A DNA stretch of 64,000 nucleotides from the NCBI RefSeq assembly GCF_006547145.1, contig NZ_CP041244.1:558001-622000 (forward strand). The letters are read 5' to 3'. The position numbers and the translations under genes are program-made. Origin of the DNA: Actinomadura sp. WMMA1423. GTDB taxonomy: Bacteria > Actinomycetota > Actinomycetes > Streptosporangiales > Streptosporangiaceae. The notes below the pieces were generated by a model. It saw nothing but the letters and a program-made list of their open reading frames with translations, did not search any database and had not been told where the DNA came from. Of this stretch, positions 32,821 through 40,790 are shown one piece after another; position 1 is the stretch's first letter; every line of letters starts with the position of its first letter.

Positions 32821-33689
32821 CCGCCTCCCCCGGCCCCTCCTCCCCCTGGCCCGCCTCGCCTGTGGTGGAGCTGGCCGACGAGCGGGCGGCGCGCCGGGGG
32901 CTGCGGCTCTTCCTGAAGCGCGACGACCTCGTCCACCCGGAGCTGCCGGGCAACAAGTGGCGCAAGCTCCGGCACAACGTCGGGCCGGCGCGCGAGCACG
33001 GGACGCTCCTGACCTTCGGCGGCGCCTACTCCAACCACATCCGGGCCGCGGCGTCGGCGGGCAGGATCCACGGGTTCGCGACCATCGGCGTGATCCGCGG
33101 CGAGGAGCACCTGCCGCTGAACGCCTCGCTGGCGCATGCCGAGCGCATGGGGATGCGCCTCACCTACATGGACCGCACGACCTACCGGCGCAAGCACGAG
33201 CCCGGCGTCGTGGAGGAGCTGCGGGAGCGGTGGGGCGACTTCTACCTGCTGCCCGAAGGCGGCAGCAACGCGCTCGCCGTCCGGGGCTGCGCCGAGCTGG
33301 GCGCGGAGGTCCCGGGGTTCGACGTGGTCTGCTGCCCCTGCGGGACGGGCGGGACGCTGGCCGGGCTCGCCGCCGGGCTCGCCGCCGGCCAGCGCGCCGT
33401 CGGGTTCCCCGTCCTCAAGGGCGGCTTCATGGCCGCGGAGGTGGAGCGCCTTCAGCGTGAGACCTACGGCGGACGGCGCGGGGACTGGAGCGTCGAGGAC
33501 GGCTTCCACTTCGGCGGCTACGCGCGCACGACCCCGGAGCTGGACGCCTTCGCCGGCGACTTCGCCCGCCGGCACGGGGTCGTCCTCGACCGGGTCTACA
33601 CGGCCAAGATGATGTTCGGCGTCCTCGCGCTGGCCGAGCGCGGCGCGTTCCCGGAGGGCTCCCGGATCCTGGCGGTCATCACCGGCTAG
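32817..33689 (+). CDS. PLP-dependent deaminase, ACC deaminase/D-cysteine desulfhydrase family
   Basis: 290 residues, fold type II. LPGNKWRKLRHN contains the PLP Lys, then LTFGGAYSNHIRAAASAG (the S-N-H phosphate/substrate loop), CGTGGTLAG (phosphate cup) and EGGSNALAV. This group deaminates 1-aminocyclopropane-1-carboxylate or releases sulfide from D-cysteine; the residues separating the two cannot be judged with confidence here. Start ATG at 32817 overlaps the kinase stop. It ends at a strong hairpin. Confidence 0.88.
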   Translation: MTASPGPSSPWPASPVVELADERAARRGLRLFLKRDDLVHPELPGNKWRKLRHNVGPAREHGTLLTFGGAYSNHIRAAASAGRIHGFATIGVIRGEEHLPLNASLAHAERMGMRLTYMDRTTYRRKHEPGVVEELRERWGDFYLLPEGGSNALAVRGCAELGAEVPGFDVVCCPCGTGGTLAGLAAGLAAGQRAVGFPVLKGGFMAAEVERLQRETYGGRRGDWSVEDGFHFGGYARTTPELDAFAGDFARRHGVVLDRVYTAKMMFGVLALAERGAFPEGSRILAVITG

Positions 33690-33724
33690 GCGGGCGGCCC
33701 CGTCCCGGGGACGGGGCCGCCCGC
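33690..33724. terminator. Strong bidirectional hairpin
   Basis: A perfect inverted repeat of 17-bp arms, 33690-33706 against 33708-33724, starting with GCGGGCGGCCCCGTCCC. It begins right after the deaminase stop and ends 6 bp before the stop of the convergent acyl-CoA dehydrogenase. Best terminator candidate in the window. Confidence 0.8.
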
Positions 33725-33730
33725 CCGGGG

Positions 33731-34804
33731 TCAGGCCGGAGGCAGGTCCACCAGGGCGGCGAGGGCCGCGCGGTGCCTGTCGGGGGTGCCGAGGGCGATG
33801 GAGTCGGCCTTGGCGCGCTTGAGGTACAGGTGCGCCGGGTGCTCCCAGGTGAAGCCGGTGCCGCCGTGCATCTGCACGCACTCCTCGGCGGCCTTGAGTG
33901 CGACCGCCGAGCAGTGCGCCTGGGCGACGGCGACCGCGATCGGCGTGTCCCCGTCGTCCGCGGCCGCGCAGGACGCGGCGTGGCGGGCGACCGCGCGGGC
34001 CTGGGTGATCGAGGCCCACAGGTCCGCGAGCCGGTGCTTGAGGCCCTGGTAGGAGCCGACCGGGCGGCCGAACTGGTAGCGCGTCTTCACGTAGGCGACG
34101 GTGTCCTCCAGGCAGCGCTCGGCGAGCCCGAACTGCTCGGAGGCCAGCATCGCGGCACCGGTCCGCAGCGCGGCCCGGACGGCGCCGGGCCCCTCGGCGA
34201 CGCGCCGGGCGGGCGCGCCGGAGAAGGCGATGTCGGCGAGGCGGCGGGTCATGTCGAGGGAGGTCGCGGGGGTGCGGCGGGCGTCGGCGGCGTCCACCGC
34301 GTAGAGGCCGTCGCCGGCCGGGACGAGGAGCACCTCGGCTGCCATGCCGTCGGCGACGCTGGTGACCTCCCCGGTCAGCGCACCGTCCGCCGCCCGGACC
34401 GTCGCCGGGACGTCCCCGGGCGCGGTGCTGAACGGGACCGCCAGGACCGCGATCCGCTCCCCGGCGGCCATCTCCGCGAGGAGCTCCCGCTCCCCGGCGG
34501 CCAGCAGCGCCGCGGTGGCGATCACGGCGCTGCCGAGGAACGGGACGGGCGCGGCGGCCCGGCCGAGCTCCTCCATCACGACGGCCGTCTCGCGCCAGGT
34601 CGCGCCGGCGCCGCCGAGATCCTCGGGGACCGGCAGCCCCGCGCAGCCGAGCTGCCCGGCCAGCGCACGCCACAGCGGCGCGTCGTAGGGCTCGTCCTTC
34701 TCGGTGCCGGCGAGGACGGAGGTCCAGGGCGCCTTGTCGTTCAGCACCTCCCGGACGCTCGCCCGCAGGTCGTTCTCGATCTCGCCGTACAGCAGGTCGC
34801 TCAT
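33731..34804 (-). CDS. Acyl-CoA dehydrogenase, subunit of a paired (FadE-like) enzyme
   Basis: 357 residues, shorter than the usual 380-400. LPVPEDLGGAGATWRE at the N-terminus, YVKTRYQFGRPVGSYQGLKHRLAD and CVQMHGGTGFTWEHPAHLYLKRA at the C-terminus identify the family. The middle domain is divergent. Its ATG overlaps the stop of the next acyl-CoA dehydrogenase by ATGA. Coupled dissimilar pairs of this sort in actinobacteria form heteromeric dehydrogenases for bulky acyl-CoA such as steroid side chains; here substrate is unknown. Confidence 0.9.
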   Translation of the reverse strand: MSDLLYGEIENDLRASVREVLNDKAPWTSVLAGTEKDEPYDAPLWRALAGQLGCAGLPVPEDLGGAGATWRETAVVMEELGRAAAPVPFLGSAVIATAALLAAGERELLAEMAAGERIAVLAVPFSTAPGDVPATVRAADGALTGEVTSVADGMAAEVLLVPAGDGLYAVDAADARRTPATSLDMTRRLADIAFSGAPARRVAEGPGAVRAALRTGAAMLASEQFGLAERCLEDTVAYVKTRYQFGRPVGSYQGLKHRLADLWASITQARAVARHAASCAAADDGDTPIAVAVAQAHCSAVALKAAEECVQMHGGTGFTWEHPAHLYLKRAKADSIALGTPDRHRAALAALVDLPPA

Positions 34805-35994
34805 CGGGGCAGGTCCTTCCACGCCACGTCCTTGTCGACGCGGATCTCGCCGGGCAGGCCGAGGACGCGCTCGGCGATGATGTTGCGCAGGATCTCCGAG
34901 GTGCCGCCCTCGATGGAGTTGCCCTTGGCGCGCAGGTAGCGGTAGCCGGGCGAGCGGCGGGTGAAGTCGACCTCGCTGGGGCGGCGCATCGTCCAGTCGT
35001 CGTAGCGCAGGCCCTCCTCGCCGAGGAGCTCCAGCTCCAGGCCGGACACCTCCTGGTTGAGCTTGGCGAAGGCCAGCTTGGCGCCCGACCCCTCCGGGCC
35101 GGGCTGCCCGGCGGTGAGCTGCTGGCGCAGCCGCGCCCCGGTGAGCCGGGCCGCCTCGGTCTCCACCCACGCGCGCAGCAGGGCGTCGTGCAGGCCGGGG
35201 GTGCGCAGCTCGGGGCGGTCGCGCCAGAGCGCGGCGACGACACCGATCATGCCGCTCTCGCGCGGCGCGGCCTGGCCGCCGATCGCGACCCGCTCGTTCA
35301 TCAGCGTCGTCGTGGCGACCCGCCAGCCCTCGCCGACCTCGCCGAGCCGGTGCTCGTCGGGGATCCGCACGTCGGTGAGGAACACCTCGTTGAACTCGGC
35401 CTCCCCGGTGATCTGCCGCAGCGGCCGCACCTCGACGCCCGGCGCGGTCATGTCGCACACGAAGTAGGTCATGCCGCGGTGCTTGGGGACGTCCGGGTCG
35501 GTGCGGGTGACGAGGATCGCCCAGCGCGCCTCGTGCGCCATGGACGTCCACACCTTCTGGCCGTTGACCGTCCAGGCGTCGCCGTCGCGGACGGCGCGGG
35601 TGCCGAGCGCCGCGAGGTCGGAGCCGGCGCCGGGCTCGCTGAACAGCTGGCACCACACCTCCTCGCCGGTCCACAGCGGGCGCAGGAAGCGGCGCTTCTG
35701 CTCCTCGGTGCCGAAGGCGGCGATGGTCGGCGCGGCCATGCCGAGGCCGATGCCGTTGCGCTCGGGGTGGTTGGTGGGGGCGCCGGCCTCGGCGAAGCGC
35801 CGCTCGACGGCCGGATGCAGGTGCGGCGGGGCGCCGAGCCCGCCGAGCCCCTCGGGGTAGTGGACCCAGGCGAGGCCGGCGTCGAACCGGGCCCGCAGGA
35901 ACTCCAGCGGCTCGGTCGCCGAGGGGTCGTGGCCGGCGAGGAACTCGCCGGCCCGCCTGCTCAGCTCGTCGGCGTCGGGCGGTGCTGTGCTCAC
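34801..35994 (-). CDS. Acyl-CoA dehydrogenase, partner subunit
   Basis: 397 residues. CQLFSEPGAGSDLAALGTRA is the FAD/substrate stretch, WTVNGQKVWTSMAHEA the next conserved strand, and RAKGNSIEGGTSEILRNIIAERVLGLP the ending, given as two linked parts. GTG at 35994 (GGAGG upstream) is preferred over a longer frame because the operator at 36041-36060 would otherwise be coding. First of the two-gene unit; a near-palindromic TetR-type operator lies 46 bp upstream, so acyl-CoA-responsive repression is likely. Confidence 0.92.
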   Translation of the reverse strand: MSTAPPDADELSRRAGEFLAGHDPSATEPLEFLRARFDAGLAWVHYPEGLGGLGAPPHLHPAVERRFAEAGAPTNHPERNGIGLGMAAPTIAAFGTEEQKRRFLRPLWTGEEVWCQLFSEPGAGSDLAALGTRAVRDGDAWTVNGQKVWTSMAHEARWAILVTRTDPDVPKHRGMTYFVCDMTAPGVEVRPLRQITGEAEFNEVFLTDVRIPDEHRLGEVGEGWRVATTTLMNERVAIGGQAAPRESGMIGVVAALWRDRPELRTPGLHDALLRAWVETEAARLTGARLRQQLTAGQPGPEGSGAKLAFAKLNQEVSGLELELLGEEGLRYDDWTMRRPSEVDFTRRSPGYRYLRAKGNSIEGGTSEILRNIIAERVLGLPGEIRVDKDVAWKDLPR

Positions 35995-36040
35995 GGGGCC
36001 TCCGCGCGGGGCGTGGGTGGCGGCGGCCACCCGGACCGGA

Positions 36041-36060
36041 CATACCAACCGGTCGGTATG
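36041..36060. promoter_or_regulatory. TetR-type operator upstream of the acyl-CoA dehydrogenase pair
   Basis: CATACCAACCGGTCGGTATG reads the same on both strands except at two symmetric positions. The core ACCGACCGGTCGGT recurs as half-sites before the TetR gene at 44980 and the acyl-CoA dehydrogenase at 45682, suggesting one shared regulator. Confidence 0.62.
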
Positions 36061-36193
36061 CCGCCGTCCACCCTAGGAACGGCCGGGACGGCCAGTCAAC
36101 CGCCCGCGCCGGACCGCGCCCGGACGTTCCGCCCGCACGCGCCGCCCGTGCGGCGGGCGGCACGGGGGCCTCCTCCCCGCCGCGCACCCGCTC

Positions 36194-36640
36194 TCAGCCG
36201 TCGCGCATCGCCCGCGCGAAGCCCGGATGGTCGTGATAGTCGCGGGTCTCGGCGATCAGCCCGCCGCGCACCCGCAGCACCTGGATGTTGGCGACGCGGA
36301 ACGTGCGGCCCGAGGTGGCCACGCGGCCGTCGTAGTCGAACTCCGCGACGATCACCTCCGGGTCGGCGGTGTCGTGCACCACCACGTCGCGGGCGCGCAG
36401 TTCGAGGGGCCCGCGCGCGGCGGCGCGGAAGTGCCGGTCGATCACCGCGCGCCCCTCCAGGCGCGGCGGCGCGGGCGGGAGGGCGAACGGCTGCTCGACG
36501 ACCGCGTCCTCGGCGTAGAGGGCGGCGAGCTCGTGCCAGCGGCCGGCCGAGATGCCCGCACTGAGCCGCGCGAACACCTCACGGGGGGTCGCGGCGCCTG
36601 GAGTGGCCTTGCCGGCCGGGTTCACGCCAGGAGGGTTCAC
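36194..36640 (-). CDS. SnoaL/NTF2-like protein (second of a pair)
   Basis: 148 residues, a single alpha+beta cone domain: VFARLSAGISAGRWHELAALY, VEQPFALPP, GRAVIDRHF, DPEVIVAEFDYDG and IQVLRVRGGLIAETRDY. It is clearly a duplicate of the gene upstream, with the same order of motifs. Such proteins are isomerases, hydrolases or binding proteins; no catalytic residues can be named. GTG start at 36640 overlaps the upstream stop (GTGA), with AGGAGG 9 nt before. Confidence 0.82.
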   Translation of the reverse strand: MNPPGVNPAGKATPGAATPREVFARLSAGISAGRWHELAALYAEDAVVEQPFALPPAPPRLEGRAVIDRHFRAAARGPLELRARDVVVHDTADPEVIVAEFDYDGRVATSGRTFRVANIQVLRVRGGLIAETRDYHDHPGFARAMRDG

Positions 36641-37035
36641 GCCATCGCCTCCTCGAAGGCGCGGTGGTGGGCGTAGTCGCGGGACTCCACGATGTGGCCG
36701 TCGCGCACCCGCAGGACGAAGATGTTGGGCACGACGAACTCCCGCCCGTTCTCGGTGTTGCGGCCCGCGTACTCGAACTCCGCGATGATCACCTCGGGGT
36801 CGGCGGTCTGGTGCACGACGATGTTGCGCGCCTTCATCTCCACCGGCAGCGTCTCCAGCTGCGCGAAGTGCCGGCGCAGCGCCTCGCGGCCCTCCAGCCG
36901 CGAGGCCGGGTGGGCGAACGGGTGCACGACCACGGCGTCCGGCGCGTAGAGCTGCGGCAGCCCCTCCGGCCGCCGCGCGATGATCCCGTCGATCAGCCGC
37001 TGGAAGACGGCCCGGGGGCTGGCGAACTCTGACAT
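36637..37035 (-). CDS. SnoaL/NTF2-like protein (first of a pair)
   Basis: 132 residues. Same fold and motifs as its neighbour: VFQRLIDGIIARRPEGLPQLY, VVHPFAHPASRLEGREALRRHF, TADPEVIIAEFEYAG, VLRVRDGHIVESRDYAHH. Divergent from a TetR gene, with twin CGGAG-N6-CTCCG sites between them; the pair is probably its target operon. The paired NTF2-like architecture suggests a heterodimer, but the substrate is unknown. Confidence 0.85.
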   Translation of the reverse strand: MSEFASPRAVFQRLIDGIIARRPEGLPQLYAPDAVVVHPFAHPASRLEGREALRRHFAQLETLPVEMKARNIVVHQTADPEVIIAEFEYAGRNTENGREFVVPNIFVLRVRDGHIVESRDYAHHRAFEEAMA

Positions 37036-37052
37036 GCGATCTCCCCTACAAT

Positions 37053-37096
37053 CGGAGTACGGGCTCCGCATGAGAAAATACGGAGCAAAGACTCCG
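37053..37096. promoter_or_regulatory. Twin TetR-type operators CGGAG-N6-CTCCG
   Basis: CGGAG (37053-37057)/CTCCG (37064-37068) and CGGAG (37081-37085)/CTCCG (37092-37096) are two copies of one inverted repeat with identical 6-bp spacers, 28 bp apart, in the 81-bp gap between the NTF2-like pair and the TetR gene. They almost certainly bind that TetR. Confidence 0.7.
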
Positions 37097-37116
37097 GTTG
37101 TCAACGGAAGGCCGCG

Positions 37117-37704
37117 ATGACGTCACCCGACCCCGGCAGGCCCCTGCGCGCCGACGCCCAGCGCAACCGCGCCAAGGTCCTCGCCGCGGCCGAGGAGGTC
37201 TTCGCCGTCCAGGGCACCTCCGCCCCCACCGAGGAGGTGGCGCGCAAGGCGGGGGTCGGCATCGGGACGGTGTTCCGGCACTTCCCCACCAAGGAGTCGC
37301 TGCTGGAGGCCGTGCTCGTCGCGCTGGTGGAGCGGCTGGCGGCCGAGGCGCGCGAGCTGGGGTCGGCGGCCGACCCCGGCGCCGCGTTCTTCGGCTTCTT
37401 CTCCCGGGTGGTCTCGCAGGCGGCGACCAAGCAGGCCGTCACCGAGGCGCTGGCCGAGGTCGGCGTCGACGCCCGGGAGGCGACCGGGCGCGCCGGGCCG
37501 GGCCTGAAGGCCGCCATCGGGGTCCTCCTCCAGCGGGCGCAGGAGGCCGGCGCCGTCCGGGACGACATCGTCCCCGGCGAGGTCCTGGCGCTGCTGGCCG
37601 GCATGTCCTATGCCGCCGGACGCGCCGGGGCCCGCGGCGACGTCCTCCGCATCGCCTTCGACGGGATGCGCCCGCGGGAGGGCCGGGCGGCCGGGAGCGC
37701 CTAG
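37117..37704 (+). CDS. TetR-family regulator
   Basis: 195 residues. Helix-turn-helix PTEEVARKAGVGIGTVFRHFPTKESLL, read in two overlapping parts, preceded by RADAQRNRAKVLAAAEEVFA; the C-terminal ligand domain (about 80-190) is of the common SCO-type with RVVSQAATKQAVTEAL. ATG with GGAAGG upstream. It is divergent from the two NTF2-like genes and the gap carries two identical operator-like repeats, so it probably represses both directions. Ligand unknown. Confidence 0.9.
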   Translation: MTSPDPGRPLRADAQRNRAKVLAAAEEVFAVQGTSAPTEEVARKAGVGIGTVFRHFPTKESLLEAVLVALVERLAAEARELGSAADPGAAFFGFFSRVVSQAATKQAVTEALAEVGVDAREATGRAGPGLKAAIGVLLQRAQEAGAVRDDIVPGEVLALLAGMSYAAGRAGARGDVLRIAFDGMRPREGRAAGSA

Positions 37705-37720
37705 GGCGCCCGGCGCCCGT

Positions 37721-39742
37721 TCACGGCTCCGCCAGCTCGGCGGGGAGGTCGTCCGCGTGGACCACGGTCAGCGTGCTGACGGCGCGGGTCAGCACGACGT
37801 ACAGGCGGGCGAGGCCGCGCTCCTCGGCCGCGGCGATGGCGGCGGGCTCGGCGACGATCACGTGGTCGTACTCCAGGCCCTTGGCGAGGGTCGCGGGGAC
37901 GACGAGCAGCCGCGCGGCGCCCTCGGACTCGGGCCCGAGCACCTCGTGCTCCAGCCCGGCGGCCTCCAGCGCCGCCGCGTGCGCGCCCGCCCGCGCGTCC
38001 GGGCCGATCAGGCCGACCGAGCCGGGGCGGGCGAGGGCGGCGCGCGCCGCCCCGGCCGCTCCCGCGGCGACGTCGGGGACGCGCCGCAGGGTGAGCGCCC
38101 CCGCGCCGGGACGCAGTGAGCGCGGCCGCTCCAGGCCGGGCGCCACGTGCGGAAGCAGGCGGGCGGCGAAGTCGAGGACGGTCCCCGGGACGCGGAATCC
38201 GAGGGTCAGCTCGGTGACCTCCCCGTCCTGCCCGAGATGGGAGAGGACCTCCTTCCATGTGCGCGCCGACCACACGGTCGTGCCCTGCGCGAGGTCGCCG
38301 AGGACGGTCGCCGAGCCCGTCCCGCAGCGGCGGCCCAGCGCCCGCAACTGCATGGCGGACAGGTCCTGCGCCTCGTCCACCACCAGGTGGCCGAGCGAGG
38401 CGGTGCGCTCGATGAGGCCGTTCAGCTCGTCCAGCAGCGCCCGCTCGGCCGCGGTCCACTTGGCCGAGCGGTGCGAGCGGGCGGGCCTGCCCCGCAGGAG
38501 GACGGCCTGCTCCTCCTCGTCCAGCACCCCCTTCGCGGCCCTGCGCAGCAGGTCGGCGTCCGTCAGCAGCCGGTGCAGGACCTGCTCGGCGGTCACCTTC
38601 GGCCACACCGCGTCGAGGACCTGCCTGACCGGCCGGCTCCGCGCCACCTGGTCCTGGACGCGGTCGTCGGGGGCCTCCCCGCGCCGCTCCATCAGCACCA
38701 GGACCTGGTGCGCGAGCCGCTGCGCGAAGGCGGCGCGGCCCGCGCCGTAGCGGGTCGTCCCGCGCAGCGCGGCGGCGATCTCGCTGACCTCGTGGCCGGC
38801 GAGCCGGTAGCGCGCCGCGCCGCGCGTGACGACGAGCCCCTCCTCCGGCTTGCGGACGTGCAGCCACAGCGCCCTGCGCAGCACGTCCGCCATCCGGGCG
38901 CCGCCCTTGACGGCGGCCGCGTCCGCGGGCTCGTCCGCGAGCGGCGGGCCGAGCAGGTCGTCGATGGTGGCCTGCTCGACCCGGACCTCGCCGAGGGCGG
39001 GCAGCACCGCCGAGATGTAGGCGAGGAACGCGTGGTTAGGCCCGACGATGAGGACGCCCGACCGCGACAGCTTCTCCCGGTGGGTGAACAGCAGGTAGGC
39101 GGCGCGGTGCAGTCCGACGGCCGTCTTGCCGGTGCCGGGCGCGCCCTGGACGCAGACGGTGCGGGGCAGGTCGGCGCGGACGATCTCGTCCTGCTCGGGC
39201 TGGATGGTCGCGACGATGTCGCGCATCGGGCCGGTGCGGGGCCGCTCGATCTCCTCGGTGAGGATCCGGGAGGGGCCGATGTCGCCGCCGTCGAGCGGCT
39301 CGTCCTCGAAGGCGGTCAGCTCGCCGGCCCGGAACCCGAAGCGGCGACGGAGCCGCCAGCCCATCGGGTCCGCCGGTCCGGCCTGGTAGAAGGCCCGCGA
39401 CACGGGGGCGCGCCAGTCCAGGACGAGGGGCCGCCCCTCGTCGCCGTCGTGGACGTGCCGCCGCCCCACGTACATGACGGCGGGCAGGTCGGAGCCGGTC
39501 TCGCCGTCGCGGTCCATGCGGCCGAAGAACAGCGGGGTGCCCGGGTGGTCGGCCAGCGCCCTCACGCGCTGGTCGAGCAGCGACTCCAGGAACTGCTTGG
39601 AGACCCAGTCGGCGGCGACGTCGGCGGTAAGGCGCTCGGCGTGCTCGCGCATCCGGCGCAGCGCGGCGCGGGACTCGGCGAGATGGGCGCGTTCGGCTTC
39701 GAGGACCGCGGTCGGGGAAGGGTCGGCGGGCTCGGCGGGCAT
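37721..39742 (-). CDS. HelD/HelR-type RNA polymerase-recycling ATPase (UvrD-like helicase fold)
   Basis: 673 residues. N-terminal coiled coil (about 10-60), the HelD-specific FFGRMDRDGE and GRRHVHD-EGRPLVLDWRAPVSRAFYQA blocks, Walker A VQGAPGTGKTAVGLHR at about 198-213, Walker B LVVDEAQDLSAMQLRALGRR, and the late motifs LGFRVPGTVLDFA, ATLAKGLEYDHVIV and LYVVLTRAV. HelD proteins pry stalled RNA polymerase off DNA; the actinobacterial HelR branch also releases rifamycin-bound polymerase. It is not a true DNA helicase. Monocistronic, divergent from an SDR gene. Confidence 0.9.
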   Translation of the reverse strand: MPAEPADPSPTAVLEAERAHLAESRAALRRMREHAERLTADVAADWVSKQFLESLLDQRVRALADHPGTPLFFGRMDRDGETGSDLPAVMYVGRRHVHDGDEGRPLVLDWRAPVSRAFYQAGPADPMGWRLRRRFGFRAGELTAFEDEPLDGGDIGPSRILTEEIERPRTGPMRDIVATIQPEQDEIVRADLPRTVCVQGAPGTGKTAVGLHRAAYLLFTHREKLSRSGVLIVGPNHAFLAYISAVLPALGEVRVEQATIDDLLGPPLADEPADAAAVKGGARMADVLRRALWLHVRKPEEGLVVTRGAARYRLAGHEVSEIAAALRGTTRYGAGRAAFAQRLAHQVLVLMERRGEAPDDRVQDQVARSRPVRQVLDAVWPKVTAEQVLHRLLTDADLLRRAAKGVLDEEEQAVLLRGRPARSHRSAKWTAAERALLDELNGLIERTASLGHLVVDEAQDLSAMQLRALGRRCGTGSATVLGDLAQGTTVWSARTWKEVLSHLGQDGEVTELTLGFRVPGTVLDFAARLLPHVAPGLERPRSLRPGAGALTLRRVPDVAAGAAGAARAALARPGSVGLIGPDARAGAHAAALEAAGLEHEVLGPESEGAARLLVVPATLAKGLEYDHVIVAEPAAIAAAEERGLARLYVVLTRAVSTLTVVHADDLPAELAEP

Positions 39743-39895
39743 GCGGACAGACCTCCGGCTGCGAGGGTGGTGGGGGCGAAACCCACGACCTTACCGACCG
39801 AAGGGCCACGGCGCCGGACATTTCGAAAACCGCGGCCCCGAGGGCGGCGGCGCTGCGCCTTGCCGGTGGGGCCGGGGTGTGTGACGTTGGTGTGC

Positions 39896-40699
39896 ATGGC
39901 GACTCTCACCGGACGGTCCGCGCTGGTCACGGGAGCCTCGTCGGGCATCGGCGCCGTGGTGGCGGAGGCGCTCGCCGCCGCCGGGGCGCGGGTCGGCCTG
40001 GTGGCGCGGCGCAAGGACAGGCTCTCGGAGGTGCTCTCCCGGTGCCGCGAGCACGTTCCGGAGTCGGCGATGTGGGAGGCCGACCTCGCCGACCTCGACG
40101 CGCTCGCCGACCTCGCCGCCGAGGCCGAGCGCGAGCTCGGCGGCGTCGACGTGCTGGTCAACAACGCGGGGATGCCGAAGCGGCGCCGCGTCCAGGACCT
40201 CTCCCCCGCCGAGGCCGACGAGGTGATGCGCCTCAACTACCTGTCCCCGGTGCGACTCACGCTGGCGCTGCTGCCCGGGATGCTCGCGCGGGGGCGCGGG
40301 CACCTGGTGGCGGTGGGCTCGGTCGCGGCGCGACTCGGCCCGCCGCACGAGGCCGCCTACTCCGCCTCCAAGGCCGCGCTCACCGCGTTCTGGGAGAGCA
40401 TGGCGGTCGACCTCGACGGCACCGGCGTGCGGGTCCACGTGATCCAGCCGGCGCTCATCGCCGGGACGGAGCTGTTCACCCTCCCGGGCAACGAGCCGCC
40501 GCTCAGCGACGTGTCCGACGCCCTGCCGCCGCAGGAGGTGGCCGCGGCCGTGCTGGAGGTCCTGGAGAGCGGGCGGTTCGAGCGCTACGTGCCGGACTGG
40601 TTCGGCGAGATGGCCTCCGGGAAGGCCGCGGACGTCGAGGCGTTCGTCGCGGGGGTCAAGGAGTGGACCCGCGACCGCCTCGCGCCCCCGGCGCCCTGA
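39896..40699 (+). CDS. Short-chain dehydrogenase/reductase
   Basis: 267 residues. Complete classical SDR: TGASSGIG (cofactor), NNAGMP, the GSVAARLG serine and Y-S-A-S-K (AAYSASKAALTAF). The order follows the DltE/YdfG-like general oxidoreductases. A C-terminal extension of about 25 residues after RYVPDWFGEM is helical. The ATG at 39896 has no clear ribosome site; a GTG two codons upstream is possible. Substrate unknown; the neighbours give no pathway. Confidence 0.9.
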   Translation: MATLTGRSALVTGASSGIGAVVAEALAAAGARVGLVARRKDRLSEVLSRCREHVPESAMWEADLADLDALADLAAEAERELGGVDVLVNNAGMPKRRRVQDLSPAEADEVMRLNYLSPVRLTLALLPGMLARGRGHLVAVGSVAARLGPPHEAAYSASKAALTAFWESMAVDLDGTGVRVHVIQPALIAGTELFTLPGNEPPLSDVSDALPPQEVAAAVLEVLESGRFERYVPDWFGEMASGKAADVEAFVAGVKEWTRDRLAPPAP

Positions 40700-40751
40700 C
40701 CCCGCGGTCCGTTGCCGCCGCCTCCGGGCGTCAGTAGGGTGTGGACCCGCC

Positions 40752-40767
40752 AGTGATCCACATCACA
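40752..40767 (+). promoter_or_regulatory. CRP-like site AGTGA-N6-TCACA
   Basis: AGTGA (40752-40756) and TCACA (40763-40767) match TGTGA-N6-TCACA at 9 of 10 positions. It lies 23 bp before the ABC ATPase start, where binding would most likely block transcription. Confidence 0.45.
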
Positions 40768-40790
40768 CGAGGCGCGAAGGGGCGGATGCC

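Noticed and set aside
39743..39895. Rifamycin-associated element upstream of helD
   Set aside because: A short GCCTTGCCG stretch is present but not the symmetric inverted repeat expected, so I do not call it.
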